Positions 43,582 to 51,820 of a DNA stretch of 64,000 nt are shown here, piece by piece (within the stretch, counting starts at the first letter, position 1; every line of letters begins with the position of its first letter). Made by a program: the position numbers and the translations under genes. A model generated the notes under the pieces. It saw only the letters and a list, made by a program, of their open reading frames with translations. It was not told where the DNA came from and made no database searches. The DNA is from JAJFJD01 sp965228425 (lineage in GTDB: Bacteria > Pseudomonadota > Alphaproteobacteria > UBA8366): contig OZ245815.1 in NCBI GenBank assembly GCA_965228425.1, forward strand, positions 1,922,001 through 1,986,000. The letters run 5' to 3'.

Positions 43582-45312
43582 TTATTTCTTCTGCTGCTGG
43601 GCAACGACGCTTGTCGGATTGAGGTTGCCGATGCGGCCGCTCTCGGTGCCGGCCTTCTCGTCGATCACTGCGTTGACCAGCGTCGGGCGGCCGGAAGCCA
43701 GCGCCTTCTCGACCGCTTCCCGCAGCTCGTCCGGCGTCGTCGCATAGACGCCGTCACCGCCGAAAGCCTCCATCATCTTGTCGTAGCGGGAGTCCTTGAC
43801 GAACACCGTCGTCGCTGCGTCCGAACCGCCGGACGGATTGACGTCGGTGCCGCGGTAGATGCCGTTGTTGTTGAAGACGACGACGCAGACCGGCAGGTTG
43901 TACCGGCAGATCGTCTCGATCTCGATGCCGGAAAAGCCGAAGGCGCTGTCGCCCTCGACCGCGAGCACCGGCTTGCCCGTCTCGACGGCTGCCGCGATGG
44001 CGAAGCCCATGCCGATTCCCATCACGCCCCAGGTGCCGACATCCAATCGTTTCCGGGGCTTGTAGATGTCGATGATGCTGCGGGCGAAATCGAGCGTGTT
44101 GGCGCCCTCGTTCACCAGGATCGTGTCGGGGTGTTCTTTGGTGATCTCGCGCAGGGCGCCAAGCGCGCCGTGAAAGTCCATCGGGATGTTGTTGTTGCGC
44201 AGCCGGGGCGCCATGCGTTCGACGTTGGTTTGCACCTTGTCCCGCACGCTGCCGACCCAGTTCGCCGGCGGCGCGGCCCAATCCTCGCCCATTTCCTCCA
44301 GCATCGCGGAGACGCAGGACCCGATGTCGCCGACCACGGGGGCGGTGATGGCCACGTTGCTGTCCATTTCCTTCGGCTCGATGTCGACATGGATGAAGGT
44401 CTTTGAATAGGGCTCGCCCCATGTCTTGCCCTTGCCGTGCGACAACAACCAGTTCAGCCGCGCGCCGATCAGCATCACGACGTCGGATTCCTTTAGCACC
44501 AACGACCGGGCCGCACCGGCGGACTGCGGATGGTTGTCGGGGAGCAGGCCCTTGGCCATGCTCATGGGCAGGTAGGGAATACCGGACTTTTCGACGAAGG
44601 CGCGAATCTCTTCGTCGGCCTGGGCGTAGGCGGCGCCCTTGCCGAGGATGATCAAAGGCCGCTTGGCGCCTTTCAGAACATCGAGGGCACGCGTCACGGA
44701 GTCGGGGGCAGGAGGCTGTGCCGGTGCCGGATCGACGACCTCGACCAGGGACTTCTGGCCTTCCTCGTACTCCATGGTCTGGCCGAAGAGATTGGCGGGC
44801 AGGTCGAGATAGACCCCGCCGGGCCGTCCGGAACAGGCGGCGCGGATGGCGCGGGCGATGCCGATACCGATATCCTCGGCGTGCAGCACGCGGAAGGCCG
44901 CCTTGCACAGCGGCTTGGCGATGGCCAGTTGATCCATCTCCTCGTAGTCGCCCTGCTGCAGGTCGACGATCTCGCGCTCGGACGAGCCACTGATCAGGAT
45001 CATCGGAAAGCAATTCGTCGTCGCGTTGGCGAGCGCCGTAAGGCCGTTGAGGAAGCCCGGTGCCGACACGGTAAGGCAGATTCCCGGTTTCTTGGTCAGG
45101 AAGCCCGCGATGGCGGCGGCCTGACCTGCGTTCTGCTCGTGACGGAAGGAAATTACGCGCATTCCCTGCGCCTGGGCGAAGCGTCCGAGATCGGTAATCG
45201 GAATGCCGGGTACGTTGTAAATCGTGTTGATGCCGTTCAGCTTCAGCGCGTCGATGACCAGGTGGAACCCGTCGGTCAGTTGGGCCTCTGGAACAGTCTC
45301 GGAAACCGCCAT
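43582..45312 (-). CDS. oxc: oxalyl-CoA decarboxylase
   Basis: 576 residues from the ATG at 45312, with GGGAGAA upstream. Thiamine-diphosphate enzyme: ThDP activating Glu in SFRHEQNAGQAAA (about residue 56), central FAD/ADP-like domain (RPLIILGKGAAYAQ), and C-terminal ThDP motif GDSAFGFSG...NNNGIY. It carries the Oxc features GVMGIGMGFAIAAA and RKRLDVGTWGV. It decarboxylates oxalyl-CoA to formyl-CoA and CO2, completing the cycle with Frc. Extra N-terminal frame to 45369 is not needed. Confidence 0.96.
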   Translation of the reverse strand: MAVSETVPEAQLTDGFHLVIDALKLNGINTIYNVPGIPITDLGRFAQAQGMRVISFRHEQNAGQAAAIAGFLTKKPGICLTVSAPGFLNGLTALANATTNCFPMILISGSSEREIVDLQQGDYEEMDQLAIAKPLCKAAFRVLHAEDIGIGIARAIRAACSGRPGGVYLDLPANLFGQTMEYEEGQKSLVEVVDPAPAQPPAPDSVTRALDVLKGAKRPLIILGKGAAYAQADEEIRAFVEKSGIPYLPMSMAKGLLPDNHPQSAGAARSLVLKESDVVMLIGARLNWLLSHGKGKTWGEPYSKTFIHVDIEPKEMDSNVAITAPVVGDIGSCVSAMLEEMGEDWAAPPANWVGSVRDKVQTNVERMAPRLRNNNIPMDFHGALGALREITKEHPDTILVNEGANTLDFARSIIDIYKPRKRLDVGTWGVMGIGMGFAIAAAVETGKPVLAVEGDSAFGFSGIEIETICRYNLPVCVVVFNNNGIYRGTDVNPSGGSDAATTVFVKDSRYDKMMEAFGGDGVYATTPDELREAVEKALASGRPTLVNAVIDEKAGTESGRIGNLNPTSVVAQQQKK

Positions 45313-45378
45313 GTGTTGTTCTCCCTCAGAGTCGTCTTGCCCTAACGTGGCAAGCGCCGGCAGGCTCATTTGCCAACG

Positions 45379-46068
45379 TTAGTCCAGATAATGCGCGTGC
45401 TGTTCCACATGCGCGGCAAGGCCGAGTGTGTGTTCCCGCACGAGACGTTCCGCCAGATTCGCGTCGCGCGACTCCAGCGCCTCAATGATGTTCATGTGAT
45501 CGATGATCGAACGGCTGGCACGGTCGTTTTCGGATATCGTGCGCATGCGAATCCAACGCATGTGAACCAGAAGATTCTCCGCCATCTGGTTGAGCAGGTC
45601 GCATTCGCTCATGCTCAGGATCGCCTGATGGAACTGGATATTGTGTTCGGAGTACTCGTCGATTTCCGCTTGAACGCGGTCGTCGTCGAACGTCGCGAAC
45701 ATATCGCGCAGCGTCGCGATCTCGGCGTCCGACGCGTTCTGCGTGATCAACCGAGCCGCCATGCTCTCGAGCGCGGCCCAGACGGTGATCATCTCCAGGA
45801 TTTCCTTCTTCGACTTGCGGACGACGAAGGCGCCCCGGCGCGGATACACCTTGACGAAACCTTCCTGCTCCAGCCGCGTGATGGCCTCGCGGACCGGCGT
45901 GCGGCTCACGCCGAACTCTTCGGAAAGCTGTCGCTCATCCAAACGGGTATCTTCCGGTTCGGCATAAATGTTCATCGAGGTGATGGCTTGTTTCAGCGCA
46001 TCGTAAACCTTGTCCTTCAGGACAAAATTCACCTCGATTGGCTTGATCACCAGTTTGGCTGTAGACAT
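45379..46068 (-). CDS. GntR-family regulator (FCD/FadR-type)
   Basis: 229 residues: winged helix-turn-helix at ~20-85 (LDERQLSEEFGVSRTPVREAITRLEQEGFVKVYPRRGAFV) and an all-helical FCD effector domain (about 95-220) with conserved His residues likely to bind metal and a small acid (HNIQFHQAIL, HMNIIEALESRD). It sits upstream of oxc-frc on the same strand and divergent in function from tct genes, so it is the obvious local regulator. A palindromic site lies 80 bp upstream of its start. Confidence 0.9.
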   Translation of the reverse strand: MSTAKLVIKPIEVNFVLKDKVYDALKQAITSMNIYAEPEDTRLDERQLSEEFGVSRTPVREAITRLEQEGFVKVYPRRGAFVVRKSKKEILEMITVWAALESMAARLITQNASDAEIATLRDMFATFDDDRVQAEIDEYSEHNIQFHQAILSMSECDLLNQMAENLLVHMRWIRMRTISENDRASRSIIDHMNIIEALESRDANLAERLVREHTLGLAAHVEQHAHYLD

Positions 46069-46148
46069 CTTTTCATACTGAATTTGGGCGCAGCGACGTC
46101 GCCTCAGGGGGCACCTTATTGAGGCGAACGACCTATGAAGTTCGTATT

Positions 46149-46165
46149 TGGTATCTAGTATACCA
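46149..46165. promoter_or_regulatory. putative operator for the FCD regulator
   Basis: TGGTAT-CTAGT-ATACCA is a perfect 6-bp inverted repeat with 5-bp spacing, 81 bp upstream of the gntR start. The half-site ATACCA recurs as TAGAAT-ACTGT-ATACCA at 49505-49521 between tctC and the CoA-ligase genes, with the same 5-bp spacing. FCD regulators often use this type of site. Confidence 0.5.
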
Positions 46166-46264
46166 GACGCGAATTCCGCGCAAGATCAATAACGCGGTTT
46201 TGCGTGCGGCACTGTTCCAAATACACCGACTCTTGTGGCTGTTCCGGCTATTTGCCGGGCGGCG

Positions 46265-47767
46265 TCATGGTTCCGAGCGCTGCCGCCGCATGATCTTGAC
46301 GATCGGCAAAATGAACAAGACCGCGGTAATGGCCATAATAGTGGCGGAGATCGGCCGTTCGACGAAGATGCCGAAGGATCCATGCGACATGATCAGCGAT
46401 TGGCGAACCGAGGATTCGGCCAATGGTCCCAAAACGATCGCCAAGACGGCAGGCGCCAGCGGATAGTCGAGTTTCCGCATCAGATAGCCCACAACACCGA
46501 AAATCAGCATCAACCACACGTCATGCATGTCTTTCGTTGGCGCATAGCCGCCGACGATGCAGAGGATAAAGATGATCGGCGCCAGAATTGTGAACGGCAT
46601 CCGCAGCACCATCAGGAAAGCCGGAATGAAGGCGAGATTGATCAAGAGGGCGAACAGGTTGGCGGCATACAGGCTGGCGATCAGGCCCCAAACGAACTCC
46701 GTATTGTTCACGAACAACATAGGGCCGGGTTCCAGGCCCCAGATGACCATACCGCCGAGCAGGATCGCAGTGGTCGGCGAGCCGGGAATGCCGAGCGTCA
46801 GCATCGGCAGCATGGACCCGGTGCTTGCTGCGTTGTTGGCGGCCTCGGGGGCCACGACGCCGTCGACATTGCCTTTGCCATAGGAATCGGGGTCTTTCGA
46901 AATGGTCTTGGCCACGCCGTAAGCCATCAGCGAGCCCGGCGTCGCCCCGGCGGCCGGCAGAATGCCGACGAAGTATCCCAAGAAAGATCCCATCAGCATG
47001 GTATGGATCGAATGACGCAACGCGCCGATCGCGCGCATGATCCCGCGAAATGAAATCTTCGCCTGGCTGATGATCATGTCGCCCTTGTTCGTTTCGATGG
47101 TCCACAGCATTTCGCCGATGCCGTAGATGCCGATGGCGAGGACCAGGAAGTTGATGCCGTGATAGAAACCGGGCAAGTCGAAGAAGATCAGCCGGGGGTC
47201 GCCGCTGACGATGTCCAACCCGACCGCGCTGAGCACCAGGCCGATGAAAATCGAAAAGAAGGTTTTCGGAATGTCGTCGCCGCCGAGACCGATGAAGGTG
47301 GCGAAGGCCAGCATCATCAGGGCGAACTCTTCCGGCGGGCCGAAGGCGAGGGCGGCCTCCGCGAGCGGCGGCGCGAAGGCGGTGAACAGCACGACGGAAA
47401 TCGTGCCCCCGACGAACGAGGCGCTGGCGGCCGCGACCAGCGCGCGATCCGCCTTTCCCTGCAGGGCAAGCGGCCGCCCGTCGAAGGTGGTTGCGACAGC
47501 GGTCGATGCGCCGGGAATGCCCAGCATGATCGAACTGATGGCGCCGCCATACATCGCGCCGTAATACAGCGCGCCGAGAAAGATGATCGCCGACGTCGGG
47601 GGGACCAGGAACGTCATCGGCAGCAGGATCGCAACGCCGTTCACCGAACCCAGTCCTGGCATCGCGCCGATGAACAGCCCGACGGTACAGCCGAAGATGA
47701 TCAGCGCGAAGTTCAACGGCTGGAACGCGATGAGAAATCCGTCAGCCAGGAATTGAAATATTTCCAT
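46265..47767 (-). CDS. tctA: tripartite tricarboxylate transporter permease TctA
   Basis: 500 residues, about 10-12 transmembrane helices. TctA features are GAMPGLGSVNGVAILLPMTF, GAMYGGAISSIMLGIPGAS and the duplicated GILPAAGATPGSLMAYG and TLGIPGSPTTAILLGG. Large permease of a TTT importer. It follows tctB by 8 bp and is the last gene of tctC-tctB-tctA. The likely cargo is a small dicarboxylate; oxalate is inferred only from the neighbours. Confidence 0.94.
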   Translation of the reverse strand: MEIFQFLADGFLIAFQPLNFALIIFGCTVGLFIGAMPGLGSVNGVAILLPMTFLVPPTSAIIFLGALYYGAMYGGAISSIMLGIPGASTAVATTFDGRPLALQGKADRALVAAASASFVGGTISVVLFTAFAPPLAEAALAFGPPEEFALMMLAFATFIGLGGDDIPKTFFSIFIGLVLSAVGLDIVSGDPRLIFFDLPGFYHGINFLVLAIGIYGIGEMLWTIETNKGDMIISQAKISFRGIMRAIGALRHSIHTMLMGSFLGYFVGILPAAGATPGSLMAYGVAKTISKDPDSYGKGNVDGVVAPEAANNAASTGSMLPMLTLGIPGSPTTAILLGGMVIWGLEPGPMLFVNNTEFVWGLIASLYAANLFALLINLAFIPAFLMVLRMPFTILAPIIFILCIVGGYAPTKDMHDVWLMLIFGVVGYLMRKLDYPLAPAVLAIVLGPLAESSVRQSLIMSHGSFGIFVERPISATIMAITAVLFILPIVKIMRRQRSEP

Positions 47768-47775
47768 GCTCTGGA

Positions 47776-48273
47776 TCAGAGAAAGATATCGTACAGGGGA
47801 TAGAAGGCCGGTTCCGTATAGCCCTTCGGCAATGTGATCTTAAGCGCGATCTCAAAGAAGAAGAAGGTCGCGATCGGCATGCCGGTCGCCAGCGCGCTGG
47901 TAATGCCCCAGCCGTGCTTGCCCATGATTCGCATGTAGAAGATGAGAAACAGCGGGATGGCGATATAGACGCCGACCACATGAATCGATCCGATCATCAC
48001 GGTTAGCGATCCGGCGCCGAGCAGAAAGAGTTGCAGCGCTTTCGGGCTCATGAAGGGTTCCGTGGAGCGCGACGGCGGACTTTGCCGCCGCGCCCAACGG
48101 ATGATGATCGCGATACAGCAGATCAGCATGCCGGCGCCCAGCCAGAACGAGAAAGCACCGCCACCGGGCCCCTCGTTCGGAATCCAGCCGACGGGAAGTT
48201 CGGTGCTTTTCCACATGATGCCGGCGGAAAAGATCGCCAGACACACGGCCATAACCAGTTCCGCCATGCGCAT
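47776..48273 (-). CDS. tctB: tripartite tricarboxylate transporter small membrane subunit TctB
   Basis: 165 residues from the ATG at 48273, with GGAGG 9 bp upstream. Four predicted transmembrane helices, the third and fourth with the usual LFLIFYMRIMGKHGWGITSA and FFFFEIALKITLPKG. The most variable TTT subunit, identified by size, topology and position between tctC and tctA. Confidence 0.88.
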   Translation of the reverse strand: MRMAELVMAVCLAIFSAGIMWKSTELPVGWIPNEGPGGGAFSFWLGAGMLICCIAIIIRWARRQSPPSRSTEPFMSPKALQLFLLGAGSLTVMIGSIHVVGVYIAIPLFLIFYMRIMGKHGWGITSALATGMPIATFFFFEIALKITLPKGYTEPAFYPLYDIFL

Positions 48274-48321
48274 TACGACAATCCTCCCCGCCGGCAATTA
48301 TCCTGTGAAACCGGCCTTTGA

Positions 48322-49341
48322 CTACTTGATCTCACCGGCTGCCTTTAGCAGCGTCCGGTGCGCCTCGCGCTCCTTGGTGAAGTAGTCGGTCAGTTCTTTG
48401 CCGGTGAGCCATCCCGGAATGAGGCCCTTCTTTTTGAGGTAATCCTGCCATTCGGATGACTTGTAGACCTTCTCGAACACGCCGACATAGAACGCCTGGA
48501 CGTCGGCCTTGGTCTTAGGCGGTGCAACGACGCTCCGTTGCATGTAGTAGACCATGTCCTTGCCGTAGCCGAGTTCTTCGAAGGTCGGGATGTTGCCGAA
48601 CTTGCCGGACAGCTTGCCCTTCGGGGTGAAGCTGGCGAGCGCGCGGGATTTCCCGGCGTCCCAAAAACCCGCTTGCTCCGACGGGTTGTTGACGGTTGAG
48701 TTGATGTGCTTGCCGATGAGCTGTTTGGCAACCGTCCCGCCGCCCTTGAATGGCACGTAGGTCATTTTTATGCCGAATTTCTTCTCGAGCATGCCCGTCA
48801 CGAGGGAGTCTTCCTGCCCTTTGCCCGTGCCGCCCATCTTCCAAGATTGCGGGCCGGCTTCCTTCACGGCTTTAACGTAATCGTCGACCGTCTTGATCTT
48901 AGTGTCGCTGTGCACCCAAAGCTGGAACGTGTCTTCGGCCAGTCGCGCGATCGGCGTGAACTTGGCGATATCGACACCGATACCGGGATTCCGCAGCGGC
49001 GTGGTGTAGTAGCTATTCAGCGTCGCCATGATGACATGCGGATCGCCGGCCTTGTCCTTCACATACCGAAGGGCTTCGGCGCCGGACCCGCCGCCTTTGT
49101 TGATGGGCACGAACGGCTTCGGCGAAAACTTATGCTTCTCGATGATCCCTTGGATGAACCGTGCGAGCCTGTCGGCACCGCCGCCTTTACCCGCCATGAT
49201 GACGAATTCAACAGGCTTCTTGGGCTTCCAGGCAGCAAGTGCGTCTTGCGACGTCGCCATCGTGCCGGTGCCCGCCGCAACGCCCGCGGCGAGTCCGAGC
49301 AGCCATGCCCTTCGTGAGAATCGCAATTTCAGATCGGCCAT
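48322..49341 (-). CDS. tctC: TTT solute-binding protein TctC (Tat-type signal)
   Basis: 339 residues from the ATG at 49341, with GGGAGGAAAA upstream. The N-terminus has a twin-arginine motif FSRRAWLLGLAAGVAAG, so it is likely exported folded. The mature part is a Bug/TctC-family receptor (KPVEFVIMAGKGGGADRLARF; VNKGGGSGAEALRY-like segment as INKGGGSGAEALRYV). Captures the anion for TctAB. First gene of the tct operon; it is unusual in carrying a Tat signal rather than the common Sec type. Confidence 0.93.
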   Translation of the reverse strand: MADLKLRFSRRAWLLGLAAGVAAGTGTMATSQDALAAWKPKKPVEFVIMAGKGGGADRLARFIQGIIEKHKFSPKPFVPINKGGGSGAEALRYVKDKAGDPHVIMATLNSYYTTPLRNPGIGVDIAKFTPIARLAEDTFQLWVHSDTKIKTVDDYVKAVKEAGPQSWKMGGTGKGQEDSLVTGMLEKKFGIKMTYVPFKGGGTVAKQLIGKHINSTVNNPSEQAGFWDAGKSRALASFTPKGKLSGKFGNIPTFEELGYGKDMVYYMQRSVVAPPKTKADVQAFYVGVFEKVYKSSEWQDYLKKKGLIPGWLTGKELTDYFTKEREAHRTLLKAAGEIK

Positions 49342-49684
49342 TTTTTCCTCCCTAGTCAATCGATAAACAATCGACGCGTTTGTTGTGACTTTGTTGAGGC
49401 TAATTGCCTGTACAAAATCAAAGCATATTCCACCCTTGGTTTGCTACATGCATTGTGATGCAGCCAGGTTATTGTTTTTGGGGCGCTTGTTCGTATATCG
49501 AATGTAGAATACTGTATACCAGGAATGACATTCACATCCACTGCGATGTTTTGCGGATCGTCGTTGGAACACGAAGGTCGCAAATTTTTCGGCGTGGTAT
49601 CCTTTAAGAGGGCGTTGGCCCTGCGAACCGGTCCGCGGATAGCACGGCTGGTCGCGTTGGCTCGAATAGTGCGGGTGAAACGCC
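49342..49684. other. 343-bp divergent promoter region between tctC and the CoA-ligase genes
   Basis: AT-richer than its neighbours. It holds TAGAAT-ACTGT-ATACCA (49505-49521), related to the palindrome in front of gntR, nested in a GAATGT...ACATTC inverted repeat (49500-49532). No gene or terminator is seen. Both flanking operons start away from this region, so one operator could serve both. Confidence 0.45.
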
Positions 49685-50857
49685 ATGAATATTCACGAGT
49701 ATCAGGCAAAAGCCTTGCTCAGGCGGTATGGCGTCAGGGTACCGAACGGCCAAGTTGCGTTTTCCGTTAGAGCCGCGGGGGATGTTCCGAAGAAATTGTC
49801 CGGCAACGCGTTCGTCGTGAAGGCGCAGGTGCATGCCGGCGGGCGCGGTAAGGCCGGCGGCGTGCGTTTCGTGCAAGACAGCGACGAAGCGGCGGCGGCG
49901 GCGGAGGACCTGCTGGGGTCGACACTGGTAACGGCGCAGACGGGTGTCGCGGGCCAGCGCGTTCACCGGGTCTATGTCGAGGAGCGATACGACGTCGCCC
50001 GCGAACTCTATCTCGCATTCCTGGTCGACCGGTCCGCCGGGCGGGTTTGCATCGTCGCGTCCGACGAGGGCGGCGAGGAAATCGAGGATATCCTTAGAGA
50101 CACTCCGGAAAAATTGCGGCGTATATTGATCGAACCGGATGATGGGTTGCAGGCCGATACCATCCGTAAAATCGCTGCTGATCTCGGGCTATCAGGATCG
50201 GCGGCCGAGGCGGCGATTCCCTTGTTGATTGGCGTCTACGAAGCTTTCGTGGATAAAGACGCCAGTCTGATCGAGCTAAATCCGTTGGCGGTTACCAGCA
50301 CCGACGAGATCGTGGCGCTCGACGTGAAGATGGTTATCGACGACAACGCGCTGATGCGGCACCCGGACCTGGAAGCGCTGCGGGATGACGTGGAGTTGGA
50401 CGAGGCGGAGATCGAGGCGCGGCGATACGCGCTGAACTACCTGAAACTGTCCGGCGACGTCGGATGCATGGTCAACGGCGCCGGGCTCGCGCTGGCGACC
50501 CACGACCTGATCGTCGAAAAGTCCGGCGCCCCGGCGGACTTTATGGATATCCGGCCGGAAGCGACGCGCGCGCAGGTCGCGACGGGATTTCGTATGTTGC
50601 TGGCCAATCCAAATGTCAAATCCGTGTTGGTCAACCTTTGCGGCGGCGGCATTCTGCGATGCGACACCGTCGCGGATGGTATCGCCGACGTGGTTCAGGA
50701 CGATGGCCTGGCCGTGCCGCTGATCTTCCGCGCCGCCGGCACGAATGCCGATCTATCGCGCAAGGTTTTGGAGGATCGGGGCGTGGAAGCGGTGTTTGCG
50801 GCGGATTTGGCGCAAGCGGCATCGCTCGCGGTTCAACACGCGCGGGGCGACGCCTGA
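49685..50857 (+). CDS. succinyl-CoA-synthetase-like ligase, beta subunit (MtkA/SucC family)
   Basis: 390 residues. ATP-grasp N-terminal domain (MNIHEYQAKALLRRYGVRVP, VVKAQVHAGGRGKAGGV) and a C-terminal CoA-ligase domain with GCMVNGAGLALATHDLI and LCGGGILRCDTVADGI. This is the malate-thiokinase/succinyl-CoA synthetase beta pattern. The usual GGGA motif after the FMD segment is replaced by IRPEATRAQV, so it is a divergent member. Overlaps the alpha gene by 1 bp (TGATG). The neighbours (oxalate genes, formate dehydrogenase) suggest an acid other than succinate. Confidence 0.85.
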   Translation: MNIHEYQAKALLRRYGVRVPNGQVAFSVRAAGDVPKKLSGNAFVVKAQVHAGGRGKAGGVRFVQDSDEAAAAAEDLLGSTLVTAQTGVAGQRVHRVYVEERYDVARELYLAFLVDRSAGRVCIVASDEGGEEIEDILRDTPEKLRRILIEPDDGLQADTIRKIAADLGLSGSAAEAAIPLLIGVYEAFVDKDASLIELNPLAVTSTDEIVALDVKMVIDDNALMRHPDLEALRDDVELDEAEIEARRYALNYLKLSGDVGCMVNGAGLALATHDLIVEKSGAPADFMDIRPEATRAQVATGFRMLLANPNVKSVLVNLCGGGILRCDTVADGIADVVQDDGLAVPLIFRAAGTNADLSRKVLEDRGVEAVFAADLAQAASLAVQHARGDA

Positions 50858-51762
50858 TGCCGGTTCTCGTAGACGACAGCACGACAGTAATTTGTCAGGG
50901 CATGACCGGCGCCCAGGCCACATTTCACTGCGAGCAGGCGATTGCGTACGGCACGCGTCTTGTCGGCGGCGTGACACCGGGTAAGGGCGGCATGCAGCAT
51001 CTCCAGCTTCCTGTCTTCGACACGGTCGCCGAGGCCGTCGCAGCGACGGGGGCGACGGCGACGTTGGTTTTCGTTCCGCCGCAAAATGCCGCCGATGCAC
51101 TCACCGAGGCGATCCGGGCAGAGATGCCCCTGGCGGTATGCGTCACCGAACGAATTCCGGTCCTGGATATGGTGCGGGTCAAGAAAGCGCTGGAAGGATC
51201 GACGACGCGCCTTATCGGTCCAAACTCGCAAGGGATCATCACACCGGGTCAATGTAAGATCGGCGTTATGCCGGGGCATATCCACCGCCCCGGCTCGATC
51301 GGCATCGTGTCGCGGTCGTCCAGTCTCACCTATGAAATCGTCGAGCAGCTCAACGTCGCGCGGTTGGGGCAGTCCACCTCCATCGGCATCGGCGGTGACC
51401 CGGTTTACGGCATGGGCTTCGCCGATTGTATGGAGCTACTTTTGGATGACCCGGAGACCGACGGTATCGTTCTGATCGGTGAGATCGGCGGCGCGGATGA
51501 AGAGGAAACCGCCGCCTATATCGCCGAGCGTAGACCCGAGAAACCCATCGTCGCCTATGTCGCGGGGCTGCATGCCCCGAAACAGCGCCGCATGGGGCAT
51601 GCGGGGACGATCGATACGCTCGGCGGCGGGGACGCGGCGGCGAAGATCAACGCATTGCAGAGCGCCGGGGTGCGGGTCGCGCCGTCAGTCGCAATGGTCG
51701 GGATGACAATGCGGCGAGCGCTTGCCGAGCAATCGTCTCCCGCTAACGTATTGGAAAGATGA
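50857..51762 (+). CDS. succinyl-CoA-synthetase-like ligase, alpha subunit (MtkB/SucD family)
   Basis: 301 residues from the ATG at 50857. CoA-binding Rossmann domain (ICQGMTGAQATFHCEQAIAYGT, GGVTPGKGG), SucD-like ITPGQCKIGVMPGHIHRPG and the phosphorylated His in MGHAGTID (His248). The usual NCPG is NSQG here (123-126) and SRSGTLTYE is SRSSSLTYE (152-160), so the acid-binding area may differ from true succinyl-CoA synthetase. Makes an acyl-CoA with ATP or GTP hydrolysis, or the reverse. Confidence 0.87.
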   Translation: MPVLVDDSTTVICQGMTGAQATFHCEQAIAYGTRLVGGVTPGKGGMQHLQLPVFDTVAEAVAATGATATLVFVPPQNAADALTEAIRAEMPLAVCVTERIPVLDMVRVKKALEGSTTRLIGPNSQGIITPGQCKIGVMPGHIHRPGSIGIVSRSSSLTYEIVEQLNVARLGQSTSIGIGGDPVYGMGFADCMELLLDDPETDGIVLIGEIGGADEEETAAYIAERRPEKPIVAYVAGLHAPKQRRMGHAGTIDTLGGGDAAAKINALQSAGVRVAPSVAMVGMTMRRALAEQSSPANVLER

Positions 51763-51820
51763 CCTTTGTCTCGTATTCTCTGCTCGCCGCTCAAAAAGTG
51801 TAAAGAAAGAAACTGCCGCG

